NCBI GenBank assembly: GCA_015068155.1 | Contig: SVLC01000005.1 | Span: 1-52,040, forward strand | Direction of reading: 5' to 3' | Source of the DNA: Oscillospiraceae bacterium | Lineage (GTDB): Bacteria; Bacillota; Clostridia; Oscillospirales; Oscillospiraceae | DNA: 52,040 nucleotides | Shown here: positions 34,058-41,985 of the stretch, in pieces | How the letters are laid out: the number at the start of each line of letters is the position of its first letter | How positions within the stretch are numbered: the stretch's first letter is position 1 | The notes under the pieces: model-generated | Databases searched by the model: none | Seen by the model: the letters and a program-made list of their open reading frames with translations, nothing else | What the model was told of the DNA's origin: nothing | Made by a program: the position numbers and the translations under genes

Positions 34058-36082
34058 TTACTTACCCTGTACCTGCTTCAAAGCCTCGGCAACCATGTCA
34101 CGGTCAGCGATGTAAGGCAGGGTGATGTGATCCTGGCCCTCGTACATCTTGTTGTACTCAGCCACGGTGGTCAGCGCATTCTCATTGGTAGCCCAGGCGC
34201 GGCGGGAAACGCCGATCATGGTATCCCAGGGCATGCTCATCCGCAGGATGGTATCCACACGCTCGCTGCCGTCCAGCACCATGCCGAAGCCACCGTTGAT
34301 GGACTTGCCGATGCCGGTACCGCCGCCGTTGTGCAGGGCGATCAGGCTCATGCCGCGGGCTGCGTTGCCTGCGAAGCAATGGGTGGCCATTTCCGCCATG
34401 ATATTGGAGCCATCCTTGATATTGGAAGTCTCACGGAAGGGAGAGTCAGTGCCGCCGGTATCGTGGTGGTCACGGCCCAGCATAACGGGGCCGATCTCGC
34501 CGTTGCGAACCATTTCATTAAACTTCAGGGCGATCTTCATACGGCCCATGGCATCCTGGTACAGAATACGGCACTGGGTGCCTACAACCAGCTTGTTTTC
34601 CTTGGCATCCCGGACCCAAACATAGTTGTCATAGTCCTGGTAGCGGCGGTTATTGGCCATGATGTACTCGGCAGCGGCGGCATCGGTCTTGTCCAGATCC
34701 TCGGGATTCCGGCTCAGACAGCACCAACGGAAGGGGCCGTAACCGAAGTCAAACAGACAGGGGCCCAGAATGTCTTCCACATAGCTGGGGAACACAAAGC
34801 CGTCCAGATCGTTTTCACCGTTCTTGCAGATGCTCTTGACGCCGGCATCGTAAACAGCCTTCAGGAAGGAGTTGCCGTAGTCGAAGAAGTAGGTACCGCG
34901 CTGGTCGAACTTGCAGATCATCTCATAGTGGTGACGCAGGGTCTTGTCAACCAGGACCTTGAAGCCCTCGGGATCGTTCGCCAGCATTTCGGTACGCTGC
35001 TGGAAGGTCAGACCCTGGGGGCAGTAGCCGCCATCGTAGGGAACATGGCAGGAGGTCTGATCGGACATCAGATCCACATGGATGTTCTTCTCATACAGAT
35101 ACTCCAGCAGATCCACGATGTTGCCCAGGTAAGCGATGGCGCAAGGCTCCTTGGCAGCCATCTTCTCCTGCGCCAGCCGCAGCGCTTCCTCCAGGGAATC
35201 GGTTTTGGCGCTGACCCAGCCCTGGGTGTAGCGGGTCATAATGCGGCTCTCGTCCACTTCCGCAATGATGCTGACAGCGCCTGCGATCTCAGCAGCCTTG
35301 CCCTGGGCGCCGGACATACCGCCGAGGCCGGCGGTAACAAACAGCTTGCCTGCCAGGTTACCATCGGCGGGGATGCCCAGCTTCAGGCGGCCTGCGTTCA
35401 GCAGGGTGTTGAAGGTGCCGTGGACGATGCCCTGGGGTCCGATGTACATCCAGCCGCCGGCGGTCATCTGGCCGTAGTTGGCAACGCCCAGCGCAGCGGC
35501 GCGGTTGAAGTTCTTCTGATCGTCGAAAGTGCCCACCATCAGGCCGTTGGTAATGATGCAGCGGGGCGCCAGCTTGTGGCTGTGGAACAGGCCCAGAGGG
35601 TGACCGGACATGACCACCAAGGTCTGCTCATCGGTCATCACTTCCAAATATTTCTTGATCAGACGGTACTGCATCCAGTTCTGGCAGACCTGGCCGGTCT
35701 CGCCGTAGGTCACCAGCTCATAGGGGTACAGCGCCACATCAAAGTCCAGGTTGTTGTCGATCATGACCTGGAAAGCCTTGGCTTCCACGCAGTTACCCTT
35801 GTATTCGTCGATGGGTTTGCCGATGAGCTTGCCCTCGGGGCGGAAACGGTAGCCGTAAATACGGCCGGTTTCTTCCAGCTCCTTGGCAAATTCCAGGGCC
35901 ATCTGGGCATGGTGCTGCTGGGGGATGTAACGCAGCGCGTTGCGGATGGCCAGTTCCTTGTCGGCCTGGCTCAGATTAGCCTCGCGGCGGGGAGCCCGGC
36001 GGTAGGCGGGATCAAAGCTGGGATATTCGGGAAGAACGTCATCCAGCATAATGGTCATAGCATCACGGGGATCGAAATTCAT
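34058..36082 (-). CDS. hutU: Urocanate hydratase
   Basis: 674 aa, longer than the roughly 550-residue proteobacterial enzyme, as known in other Firmicutes and anaerobes. Adds water to urocanate to form imidazolonepropionate with tightly bound NAD+ as electrophile. The active-site segment FDFGYGPFRWCCLS contains the conserved Cys; GETGQVCQNWMQYRLIK and MTAGGWMYIGPQGIVHGT are family signatures. AGGAGG ribosome site. A palindromic element lies between hutH and this gene; the operon probably continues across it. Confidence 0.95.
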   Translation of the reverse strand: MNFDPRDAMTIMLDDVLPEYPSFDPAYRRAPRREANLSQADKELAIRNALRYIPQQHHAQMALEFAKELEETGRIYGYRFRPEGKLIGKPIDEYKGNCVEAKAFQVMIDNNLDFDVALYPYELVTYGETGQVCQNWMQYRLIKKYLEVMTDEQTLVVMSGHPLGLFHSHKLAPRCIITNGLMVGTFDDQKNFNRAAALGVANYGQMTAGGWMYIGPQGIVHGTFNTLLNAGRLKLGIPADGNLAGKLFVTAGLGGMSGAQGKAAEIAGAVSIIAEVDESRIMTRYTQGWVSAKTDSLEEALRLAQEKMAAKEPCAIAYLGNIVDLLEYLYEKNIHVDLMSDQTSCHVPYDGGYCPQGLTFQQRTEMLANDPEGFKVLVDKTLRHHYEMICKFDQRGTYFFDYGNSFLKAVYDAGVKSICKNGENDLDGFVFPSYVEDILGPCLFDFGYGPFRWCCLSRNPEDLDKTDAAAAEYIMANNRRYQDYDNYVWVRDAKENKLVVGTQCRILYQDAMGRMKIALKFNEMVRNGEIGPVMLGRDHHDTGGTDSPFRETSNIKDGSNIMAEMATHCFAGNAARGMSLIALHNGGGTGIGKSINGGFGMVLDGSERVDTILRMSMPWDTMIGVSRRAWATNENALTTVAEYNKMYEGQDHITLPYIADRDMVAEALKQVQGK

Positions 36083-36125
36083 AAGAAAGACCTCCTAAAG
36101 TCTCAATATACAGCAGTATATAGGC

Positions 36126-36283
36126 CTCCCTTGTGTAAAGGGAGGTGGCCCGCAGGGCCGGAGGGATTGTCAGCATCCATACTTTACAATCCCCCAGTCA
36201 GCTTCGCTGACACATAGTTTATTGTGCGCTTGCCACCGGCAAGCAATAATCTGAACCGCTTCGCTACCCTTTGCACAAGGGGG
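36126..36283. mobile_element. Palindromic repeat element between hutH and hutU
   Basis: Terminal inverted repeats CTCCCTTGTGTAAAGGG (36126-36142) and CCCTTTGCACAAGGGGG (36267-36283), with an internal GGGATTGT/ACAATCCC hairpin and GTCAGCTTCGCTGAC. No coding capacity. The element type is inferred from structure; a short relative sits at 32784-32820. Confidence 0.6.
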
Positions 36284-36297
36284 ACTTTGGATAGTCC

Positions 36298-37863
36298 TTA
36301 TTCGAAGTCAGGCACCATGGTGCGGACGATCTCCAGCAGGTCGCCGCTGCGGACGATGGCTTCCACCGCCTGAACATCGGGCCAGATCTCCCGGTCAATA
36401 TCCATAAAACGCACTTCCCGGCGGACCCGGTTGAACATAGCCTCGCCCACGGGAGACAGTCCGGTGCCGTAAGTCTTCTGGTTGCGGCGGATATCGATGG
36501 CCTGGCAGGCAGTCAGCAGCTCAAAGGCCAGGCAGGACAGGGTGTTCTGCAGGATGGTACCGGCCTTACGGGCAGCGGTGGTGCCCATGGACACGAAGTC
36601 TTCCTGGTTGGCAGAAGAAGGAATGCTATCCACACAGGCGGGATGCGCCAGAACCTTATTCTCGGAAGCCATGGAAGCAGCGGAATACTGGACGATCATG
36701 AATCCGGAGTTGACGCCACCCACAGTGGTCAGGAAAGGAGTCAGACCGTTGGACAGAGCGGCGTTGACCATGCGCTCGGTGCGGCGCTCGGAAATACTAG
36801 CGATCTCGGCGCAGGCAATGCCCAGGAAATCGAAGGGCAGGGCCATGGGTTCGCCATGGAAGTTGCCGCCGGAGATGACAGCCTCATCCTCATTGAACAG
36901 CAGAGGGTTGTCGGTAACGGCGTTCAGTTCGATCTCCACCTTGGACAGGATGTACTCCAGGCTGTCACGGACAGCGCCGTGGACCTGGGGAATGCAGCGC
37001 AGCGCATAAGCGTCCTGGACCCGCAGACCCTGGCTCTTTTCCACGATCTCGCTGCCCTCGGTCAGCAGCCGCAGGTTCTTGGCAACGCGGATCTGGCCCT
37101 TGTGGCCACGAACGGTGTGTACACGCTCTTCGTAAGCATTGCGCTGGCCGGTCAGGGCGGTGAAGGTCAGGGAGGCCACCAGGTCTGCCAATTGGGCAGC
37201 GCAGATGGTATCATACAGATTCAGCGCGCCTACGCTGGTCATCGCGCAGGTGCCGTTGGTAATGCCCAGGCCTTCCTTGCTGACCAGGGTCTCCAGCGTG
37301 GGGATGCCGGCTCTGTCCATAGCCTGCTTGCCGGTCATCTTTTGGCCATGATAGTTGGCCATGCCCCGGCCCAGCAGCACCAGGCCCATGTGACTCAGCG
37401 GCGCCAGGTCGCCGGAAGCGCCCAAACTGCCCTTCTGAGGAATGATGGGCGTTACGCCGGCGTTCAGCATATCCACCAGCATTTCCACCAAAACAGGACG
37501 CACGCCGCTGACACCTACGCACAAAGCATTGGCCCGCAGCAGCATCATACCACGGACCTGCTCATCGGAATAGGGGTCACCGGTGCCGGTGCAGTGGCTG
37601 AGGATCAGATTGGTGGAGAGCTGGGCGCTCATTTCATCCGGCACAGCCACGGTGGCAAAATCGCCAAAGCCGGTGGTGATACCATAGGCAACGCGCTTCT
37701 GCTGAGAGATCTTCTCTGCCAAATCGCGGGAACGCTGCATTGCTGCCTTTGCGCTGTCTGCCAGTTCCACCCGGGCGCCAAAGCGGGCAACCGCGATGAA
37801 CGCTTCAAAGGTAAGACTATGGCCGTCGATCACAACATTTTGGATTTTCTTAGGCTCAAACAT
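36298..37863 (-). CDS. hutH: Histidine ammonia-lyase
   Basis: 521 aa from the ATG at MFEPKK. This start fits a 60-nt leader; an in-frame ATG further upstream falls at the predicted transcription start. An AAGGA stretch lies 11 nt before it, a loose ribosome site. Converts L-histidine to urocanate and ammonia. The Ala149-Ser150-Gly151 triad in SLGASGDLAPLSHM cyclises into the MIO cofactor; YGITTGFG holds the active-site Tyr. First gene of the hut operon. Confidence 0.95.
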   Translation of the reverse strand: MFEPKKIQNVVIDGHSLTFEAFIAVARFGARVELADSAKAAMQRSRDLAEKISQQKRVAYGITTGFGDFATVAVPDEMSAQLSTNLILSHCTGTGDPYSDEQVRGMMLLRANALCVGVSGVRPVLVEMLVDMLNAGVTPIIPQKGSLGASGDLAPLSHMGLVLLGRGMANYHGQKMTGKQAMDRAGIPTLETLVSKEGLGITNGTCAMTSVGALNLYDTICAAQLADLVASLTFTALTGQRNAYEERVHTVRGHKGQIRVAKNLRLLTEGSEIVEKSQGLRVQDAYALRCIPQVHGAVRDSLEYILSKVEIELNAVTDNPLLFNEDEAVISGGNFHGEPMALPFDFLGIACAEIASISERRTERMVNAALSNGLTPFLTTVGGVNSGFMIVQYSAASMASENKVLAHPACVDSIPSSANQEDFVSMGTTAARKAGTILQNTLSCLAFELLTACQAIDIRRNQKTYGTGLSPVGEAMFNRVRREVRFMDIDREIWPDVQAVEAIVRSGDLLEIVRTMVPDFE

Positions 37864-37928
37864 AGGAAAAACCGTCCTTATCATAGATTGCCGCTGCAAA
37901 ACGGCGTATTTTGACATATACATCTCGT

Positions 37929-37956
37929 ATTATACCATGTTCACAAGAGATTGCAA
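37929..37956 (-). promoter_or_regulatory. Promoter of the hut operon
   Basis: Minus-strand TTGCAA (37951-37956), 16-bp spacer, consensus TATAAT (37929-37934). About 60 nt of leader precede hutH. It lies back to back with the plus-strand promoter at 37991. Confidence 0.7.
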
Positions 37957-37990
37957 GAAATCTTTTGATAATTTAGCACTTTAATTGTCT

Positions 37991-38019
37991 TTGACCTTTC
38001 CGGTTTTTCATGTTATGAT
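37991..38019 (+). promoter_or_regulatory. Promoter of the His-tailed transporter gene
   Basis: TTGACC (37991-37996), 17-bp spacer, TATGAT (38014-38019); start codon about 25 nt downstream. Confidence 0.7.
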
Positions 38020-38044
38020 GAAAAAAACTGCTGGGAGGTGCGCC

Positions 38045-39085
38045 ATGAAGACCAAACATATCGCCACCGGTTTCGCCCTGTTGGCCGCAGCGCTGTACGC
38101 CCTGAATATGCCATTGAGCAAGCTGCTGCTTTCCCATGTGCAGCCCACCATGATGGCTGCCTTTTTATACCTGGGCGCCGGCGTGGGTCTGTTTTTCTAC
38201 AGCCTGTGCTCCAAAACCGAAAGAAACGCCGCCCGGCTCACCAAGGCAGAACTGCCCTACACCCTGGCCATGATCGTTCTGGATATCGCCGCGCCGGTGC
38301 TGTTGATGTTCGGCCTGCGGCTGACCGGTTCTGCCAATGCTTCTCTTTTGAATAATTTTGAGATCGTCGCCACTTCTGCCATTGCCTTTTTTGCCTTTCG
38401 CGAGCTGCTTTCCCGGCGGCTGACCCTGGCCATTTGCCTGGTAACCGTGGCCAGCATCACCCTCAGCTTTGAGGGCGCAGGCAGTTTCCGGTTCAACACC
38501 GGCTCTTTGCTGGTGCTCTGCGCCGCCTGCTGCTGGGGCCTGGAAAACAACTGCACCCGGAAACTCAGCTCCAAAAGCTCCGCGCAGATCACCACCGTCA
38601 AAGGCATTTTTTCCGGGCTTGGCAGCCTGGTGATCGCCCTTTGCATCGGCGAACGGTTCCCGGGTCTTCCCTGGCTTGTGGGGGTTATGGCCCTGGGTTT
38701 TGTCGCCTACGGTCTGAGCATTCATTTTTACATCAAGGCCCAGAAAGATCTGGGCGCCGCCAAAACCAGCGCCTATTATTCCATCGCCCCGTTCCTGGGG
38801 GTGATTTTCAGCCTGTTCCTCCCCGGTGAAAAGGTGGATATCCGGTTTTTTATCGGTCTAGGCATCATGGTCATCGCCACGGTGCTGATGATCAAAGACA
38901 CCATTTCCCTGCAGCATGACCACGAGCACCAGCACATCCACACCCATGCCCACAGCCACGGCGGCATGGTGCACAGCCACCAGCACATTCACCGGCACAC
39001 CCACAGCCATATCCACGGCCAGGACGAATCCGCCCACGGCCACGACCACACCGAACCAATGCCCCACGACCATAGCCATGACTGA
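38045..39085 (+). CDS. EamA/DMT-family transporter with His-rich C-terminal tail
   Basis: 346 aa; start at MKTKHIATG with GGGAGGTG before it. Ten predicted membrane helices in two EamA halves (first helix about 6-28; PLSKLLL and LNNFEIVATSAIAFFAFREL typical of the family). After the last helix (about residue 287) comes a 57-residue tail with 22 histidines in repeating H-x-H spacing, such as HIHTHAHSHGG. Such tails bind Zn, Ni, Co or Cu in CDF and ZIP transporters, but are unusual for EamA proteins. The next operon is a metal efflux system. It may export a metal or a metal complex, or the tail may sense metal; both are inference. Confidence 0.85.
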   Translation: MKTKHIATGFALLAAALYALNMPLSKLLLSHVQPTMMAAFLYLGAGVGLFFYSLCSKTERNAARLTKAELPYTLAMIVLDIAAPVLLMFGLRLTGSANASLLNNFEIVATSAIAFFAFRELLSRRLTLAICLVTVASITLSFEGAGSFRFNTGSLLVLCAACCWGLENNCTRKLSSKSSAQITTVKGIFSGLGSLVIALCIGERFPGLPWLVGVMALGFVAYGLSIHFYIKAQKDLGAAKTSAYYSIAPFLGVIFSLFLPGEKVDIRFFIGLGIMVIATVLMIKDTISLQHDHEHQHIHTHAHSHGGMVHSHQHIHRHTHSHIHGQDESAHGHDHTEPMPHDHSHD

Positions 39086-39091
39086 CCGAAA

Positions 39092-39120
39092 CACCCGGCT
39101 TTCGCCGGGTGATATTTTTT
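39092..39120 (+). terminator. Terminator after His-tailed transporter
   Basis: Perfect 8-bp stem CACCCGGC/GCCGGGTG with loop TTTC followed by ATATTTTTT. It separates the transporter from the metal operon promoter that starts 2 bp later. Confidence 0.9.
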
Positions 39121-39121
39121 C

Positions 39122-39178
39122 TTGACATTTGCGTAAAATATGCTATACTGGCATCATCAATTAAACAATTACTTAATT
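39122..39178 (+). promoter_or_regulatory. Promoter and ArsR/SmtB-type operator of metal operon
   Basis: TTGACA (39122-39127), 16 bp, TATACT (39144-39149). At 39159-39178, over the expected start of transcription, AATTAA-N8-TTAATT is an A+T-rich dyad like those bound by ArsR/SmtB/CadC repressors; the regulator is encoded at the end of the operon. Confidence 0.65.
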
Positions 39179-39201
39179 ATTATATTGAAGGAGTACCGTT
39201 T

Positions 39202-39420
39202 ATGCAAAAGACTTATCAGATTGAAGTGGATTGCGCCAATTGCGCCGCCAAAATGGAGGTAGCCGCCGGAAAGCTGGAAGGCGTTGCCGCCGTCACAGTC
39301 AACTATATGACTCAAAAGATGACCGTAGTGTTTGCCGAAGGCGCCGATGTGGCTGCCACCATCCAGGCCGTGGCCAAAACCTGCAAAAAGATCGATTCCG
39401 ATTTCTCCATCGAACTGTAA
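39202..39420 (+). CDS. HMA-domain metal-binding protein
   Basis: 72 aa, ATG with GAAGGAG upstream. A complete stand-alone heavy-metal-associated domain with the CxxC pair C11-A-N-C14 (VDCANCAAKMEVAA) and the beta-alpha-beta-beta-alpha-beta pattern. In many Zn/Cd ATPases this domain is fused at the N-terminus. Here the ATPase encoded next lacks it, so this protein probably delivers metal to the pump. The Asp before the first Cys is common in Zn/Cd-type HMA domains. A palindromic element separates the two genes. Confidence 0.9.
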   Translation: MQKTYQIEVDCANCAAKMEVAAGKLEGVAAVTVNYMTQKMTVVFAEGADVAATIQAVAKTCKKIDSDFSIEL

Positions 39421-39425
39421 ATTGC

Positions 39426-39600
39426 TGTTTACAGGATATGCCTCTGTAGGGCAAGGCTATGGCCTTGCCGTTGCGGCATCAAAAACAGATCGGTTGGTTA
39501 TGAAGACCCTCCGCAATAACGGGCCGCTCCGAAACTGTAAGGGTAACGGCGAGGTCATAACCTCACCCTACAGTGTTGCATTTTTGTAGTCGTGTAAACA
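39426..39600. mobile_element. Palindromic element within the metal operon
   Basis: Outer TGTTTAC (39426-39432) and GTAAACA (39594-39600). Inner 22-bp imperfect inverted repeats start CTGTAGGG (39444) and end CCCTACAG (39573), differing mostly by transitions, as in an old stem. No coding capacity; it lies between the HMA gene and the ATPase gene. Confidence 0.65.
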
Positions 39601-39629
39601 ACCATTTATCTTCGCACCGGAGGTATTTT

Positions 39630-41507
39630 ATGACCAAAAAACAGAAAAAGCTGCGGCGGCGCATTTTGATCGCCGCCGGACTTTTGGGCGCGCTGCATTT
39701 CATTCCCGTCACCGGTCCCGTCCGGTTCTTCCTATATTTGATCCCCTATTTTGTCATCGGCTATGATCTGTTGAAAAAAGCTGCCATCGGCATCGCCAAC
39801 GGCCAGGTGCTGGACGAAAACTTTCTCATGGCCATCGCCACCGTCGGCGCGCTGATCCTGGGTCTGACCCAAAGCGGGGACTACGCAGAAGCGGTGGCGG
39901 TCATGCTGTTTTTCCAGATCGGCGAGCTGTTTGAAAGCTACGCCGTGGGTAAAAGCCGGAAAAACATCGCCGCCCTTATGGATATCCGGCCGGATCACGC
40001 CAACATCCTGCAAAACGGCCAACTGGTGCAGGTAGATCCCGAGACGGTGGAAGCCGGCACGGTGATTTTCGTGAAGCCCGGTGAAAAAGTACCCCTGGAC
40101 GGCATTTTGCTGTCGGGCAACTCCACCCTGGACACCAGCGCCCTTACCGGTGAAAGTCTTCCCCGGGATGTTTCTGCCGGCGATGAGATCGTCAGCGGCT
40201 GCATCAATCTCACCGGTCTGCTGCAGATCCGCACCACCAAAGCTTTTGGCGAATCCACCGTGTCGAAGATCCTGGAACTGGTGGAAAACGCCAGCTCCCG
40301 TAAATCCCGCTCCGAGGATTTCGTCACAAAATTCGCCCGCTATTATACCCCCGCAGTATGCATCGCCGCTTTGGCCGTGGCCTGCGTTCCTCCGGTGGCC
40401 AATCTGCTGCTGGGCAGCCAACCCGAATTTTCCGTCTGGCTGTACCGGGCGCTGAGCTTTTTGGTGGCAAGCTGTCCCTGCGCGCTGGTGATCAGCATTC
40501 CCCTCACCTTTTTCGCCGGTATTGGCGGGGCCAGCAGGGAGGGTATCCTGGTAAAAGGTTCCAATTACCTGGAAGCTCTGTCGAAGACCCGCACCGTGGT
40601 ATTCGACAAGACCGGCACATTGACCCGCGGCGCCTTCGAGGTGGTCGACATCCACCCGGTCGATATGACGGTCGATGCCCTACTGGAATACGCAGCGCTG
40701 GCGGAAAGCGCCTCCTGCCATCCCATCAGCAAATGTCTGCAGCGCCGCTACGGAAACCAGCCGGACCATAAACGGGTTTCCCACATCCAGGAGATCAGCG
40801 GTCACGGTGTCACCGCCATAGTCGACGGAAAGACCGTCGCCGCCGGTAATCACAAGCTGATGCAGCATCTGTCCATTCCCTACATCCGGGAGCAAGCCGT
40901 GGGTACGGTGATCCATGTGGCCGTCGGCGGCAGCTACGCCGGTTATATTCTCATCGCCGACACCCTGAAGTCCACCGCCCAGGCCGCCATGGTTGCGCTG
41001 AAAAAGGCAGGTATTCAAAAAACCGTGATGCTCACCGGTGACAATGCCGCCACCGCCCGGCAGATCGGCGATCAACTGCAGATCGACCGGGTCTGCGCCC
41101 AACTGCTGCCCGGGGATAAAGTGACCCAGGTGGAAGCGTTGCTGGCGGAAAGCTCCGGCGGCAAGCTGGCCTTTGTGGGCGACGGCATCAACGATGCGCC
41201 GGTGCTGGGCCGGGCCGATATCGGTATCGCCATGGGCGCCATGGGCGCCGACGCCGCCATCGAAGCTGCCGATGTGGTGCTGATGGATGACGACCCAATG
41301 AAGATCGCTAAAGCCATTCGCATCTCCCGGAAATGCCTGGGGATCGTATACCAAAACATCGTGTTTGCCATTGCCGTCAAGCTGCTGGCGCTGATTTTGG
41401 TGGCCTTCGGCGCTGCCAATATGTGGCTGGCCATTTTCGCCGATGTAGGCGTGATGGTGCTGGCGGTGCTCAACGCCATCCGGGCCATGTTCGTTAAAAA
41501 ATGTTAA
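39630..41507 (+). CDS. Heavy-metal-translocating P-type ATPase (Zn/Cd/Co type)
   Basis: 625 aa; ATG with GGAGG upstream. P1B-type ATPase exporting divalent soft metals across the membrane. Visible in order: actuator TGES (173-176), the metal-binding CPC in SCPCALVIS (282-284), phosphorylation site DKTGT (326-330), the HP motif in SCHPIS, ATP-binding GHGVTAIVDGK and hinge GDGINDAPVLGRADIG. C-terminal MxxAD-type helix features suit the Zn/Cd/Pb class. It lacks the N-terminal HMA domain, which the neighbouring small gene supplies. Probably encoded with the HMA and ArsR genes in one operon. Confidence 0.93.
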   Translation: MTKKQKKLRRRILIAAGLLGALHFIPVTGPVRFFLYLIPYFVIGYDLLKKAAIGIANGQVLDENFLMAIATVGALILGLTQSGDYAEAVAVMLFFQIGELFESYAVGKSRKNIAALMDIRPDHANILQNGQLVQVDPETVEAGTVIFVKPGEKVPLDGILLSGNSTLDTSALTGESLPRDVSAGDEIVSGCINLTGLLQIRTTKAFGESTVSKILELVENASSRKSRSEDFVTKFARYYTPAVCIAALAVACVPPVANLLLGSQPEFSVWLYRALSFLVASCPCALVISIPLTFFAGIGGASREGILVKGSNYLEALSKTRTVVFDKTGTLTRGAFEVVDIHPVDMTVDALLEYAALAESASCHPISKCLQRRYGNQPDHKRVSHIQEISGHGVTAIVDGKTVAAGNHKLMQHLSIPYIREQAVGTVIHVAVGGSYAGYILIADTLKSTAQAAMVALKKAGIQKTVMLTGDNAATARQIGDQLQIDRVCAQLLPGDKVTQVEALLAESSGGKLAFVGDGINDAPVLGRADIGIAMGAMGADAAIEAADVVLMDDDPMKIAKAIRISRKCLGIVYQNIVFAIAVKLLALILVAFGAANMWLAIFADVGVMVLAVLNAIRAMFVKKC

Positions 41508-41519
41508 GGAGGAACCGTT

Positions 41520-41876
41520 ATGCCTTCCCTGCCCCATGATCACGGTCACGACCCTCACCCCATGCTGGCGCACATGCCCGCCAACGAGGATTTCGGTCGG
41601 ATGGCCGAGCTGTTCAAGCATCTGTCCGATCCAACCCGGGTCCGGATCTTTTGGATCCTGTGCCATTGTGAAGAATGCGTTATCAATCTTTCTGCCATAA
41701 TGGAAATGTCCAGTCCCGCCGTATCCCACCACCTGAAGCAATTGCGCTCCGCCGGGCTGATCACCAGCCGCCGGGAGGGCAAGGAGGTTTATTATACCGC
41801 CGCAGACAACACCCAGGCCCGGCTGCTGCACAACATGATCGAGGAAGTAGCCGCCATCACCTGCCCCCATCCGTAA
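41520..41876 (+). CDS. ArsR/SmtB-family metal-responsive repressor
   Basis: 118 aa; GGAGGAACCGTT before the ATG. Winged-helix regulator with HLSDPTRVRIFWIL, recognition helix SSPAVSHHLKQLRSAGLI and wing TSRREGKEVYYTA. The N-terminus is His-rich (PHDHGHDPHPMLAHMP), and CHCEECVINL carries cysteines near the CadC/ArsR alpha-3 site. The SmtB alpha-5 site is incomplete: the region after DNTQARLLH lacks the full Asp-His-His-Glu set. It likely represses the operon through the dyad at 39159-39178 and releases on Zn, Cd or Pb binding. Confidence 0.92.
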   Translation: MPSLPHDHGHDPHPMLAHMPANEDFGRMAELFKHLSDPTRVRIFWILCHCEECVINLSAIMEMSSPAVSHHLKQLRSAGLITSRREGKEVYYTAADNTQARLLHNMIEEVAAITCPHP

Positions 41877-41940
41877 TTTTCAGGGCATTGCCCCGGTACG
41901 GCAGCGCAGCAAGCGGAAAACCGCCATCCCCAAATGCAAA

Positions 41941-41975
41941 TCACCGCCGCTGACAGACCAGCGACGGTGATTTTT
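41941..41975. terminator. Bidirectional terminator between convergent genes
   Basis: TCACCGcCGCTG/CAGCGaCGGTGA, a 12-bp stem with one internal mismatch and a 6-nt loop, followed by TTTTTG on the plus strand and TTTGC on the minus strand. Serves the metal operon and probably also the aminotransferase end of the indolepyruvate operon. Confidence 0.8.
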
Positions 41976-41985
41976 GTTTATGTAA

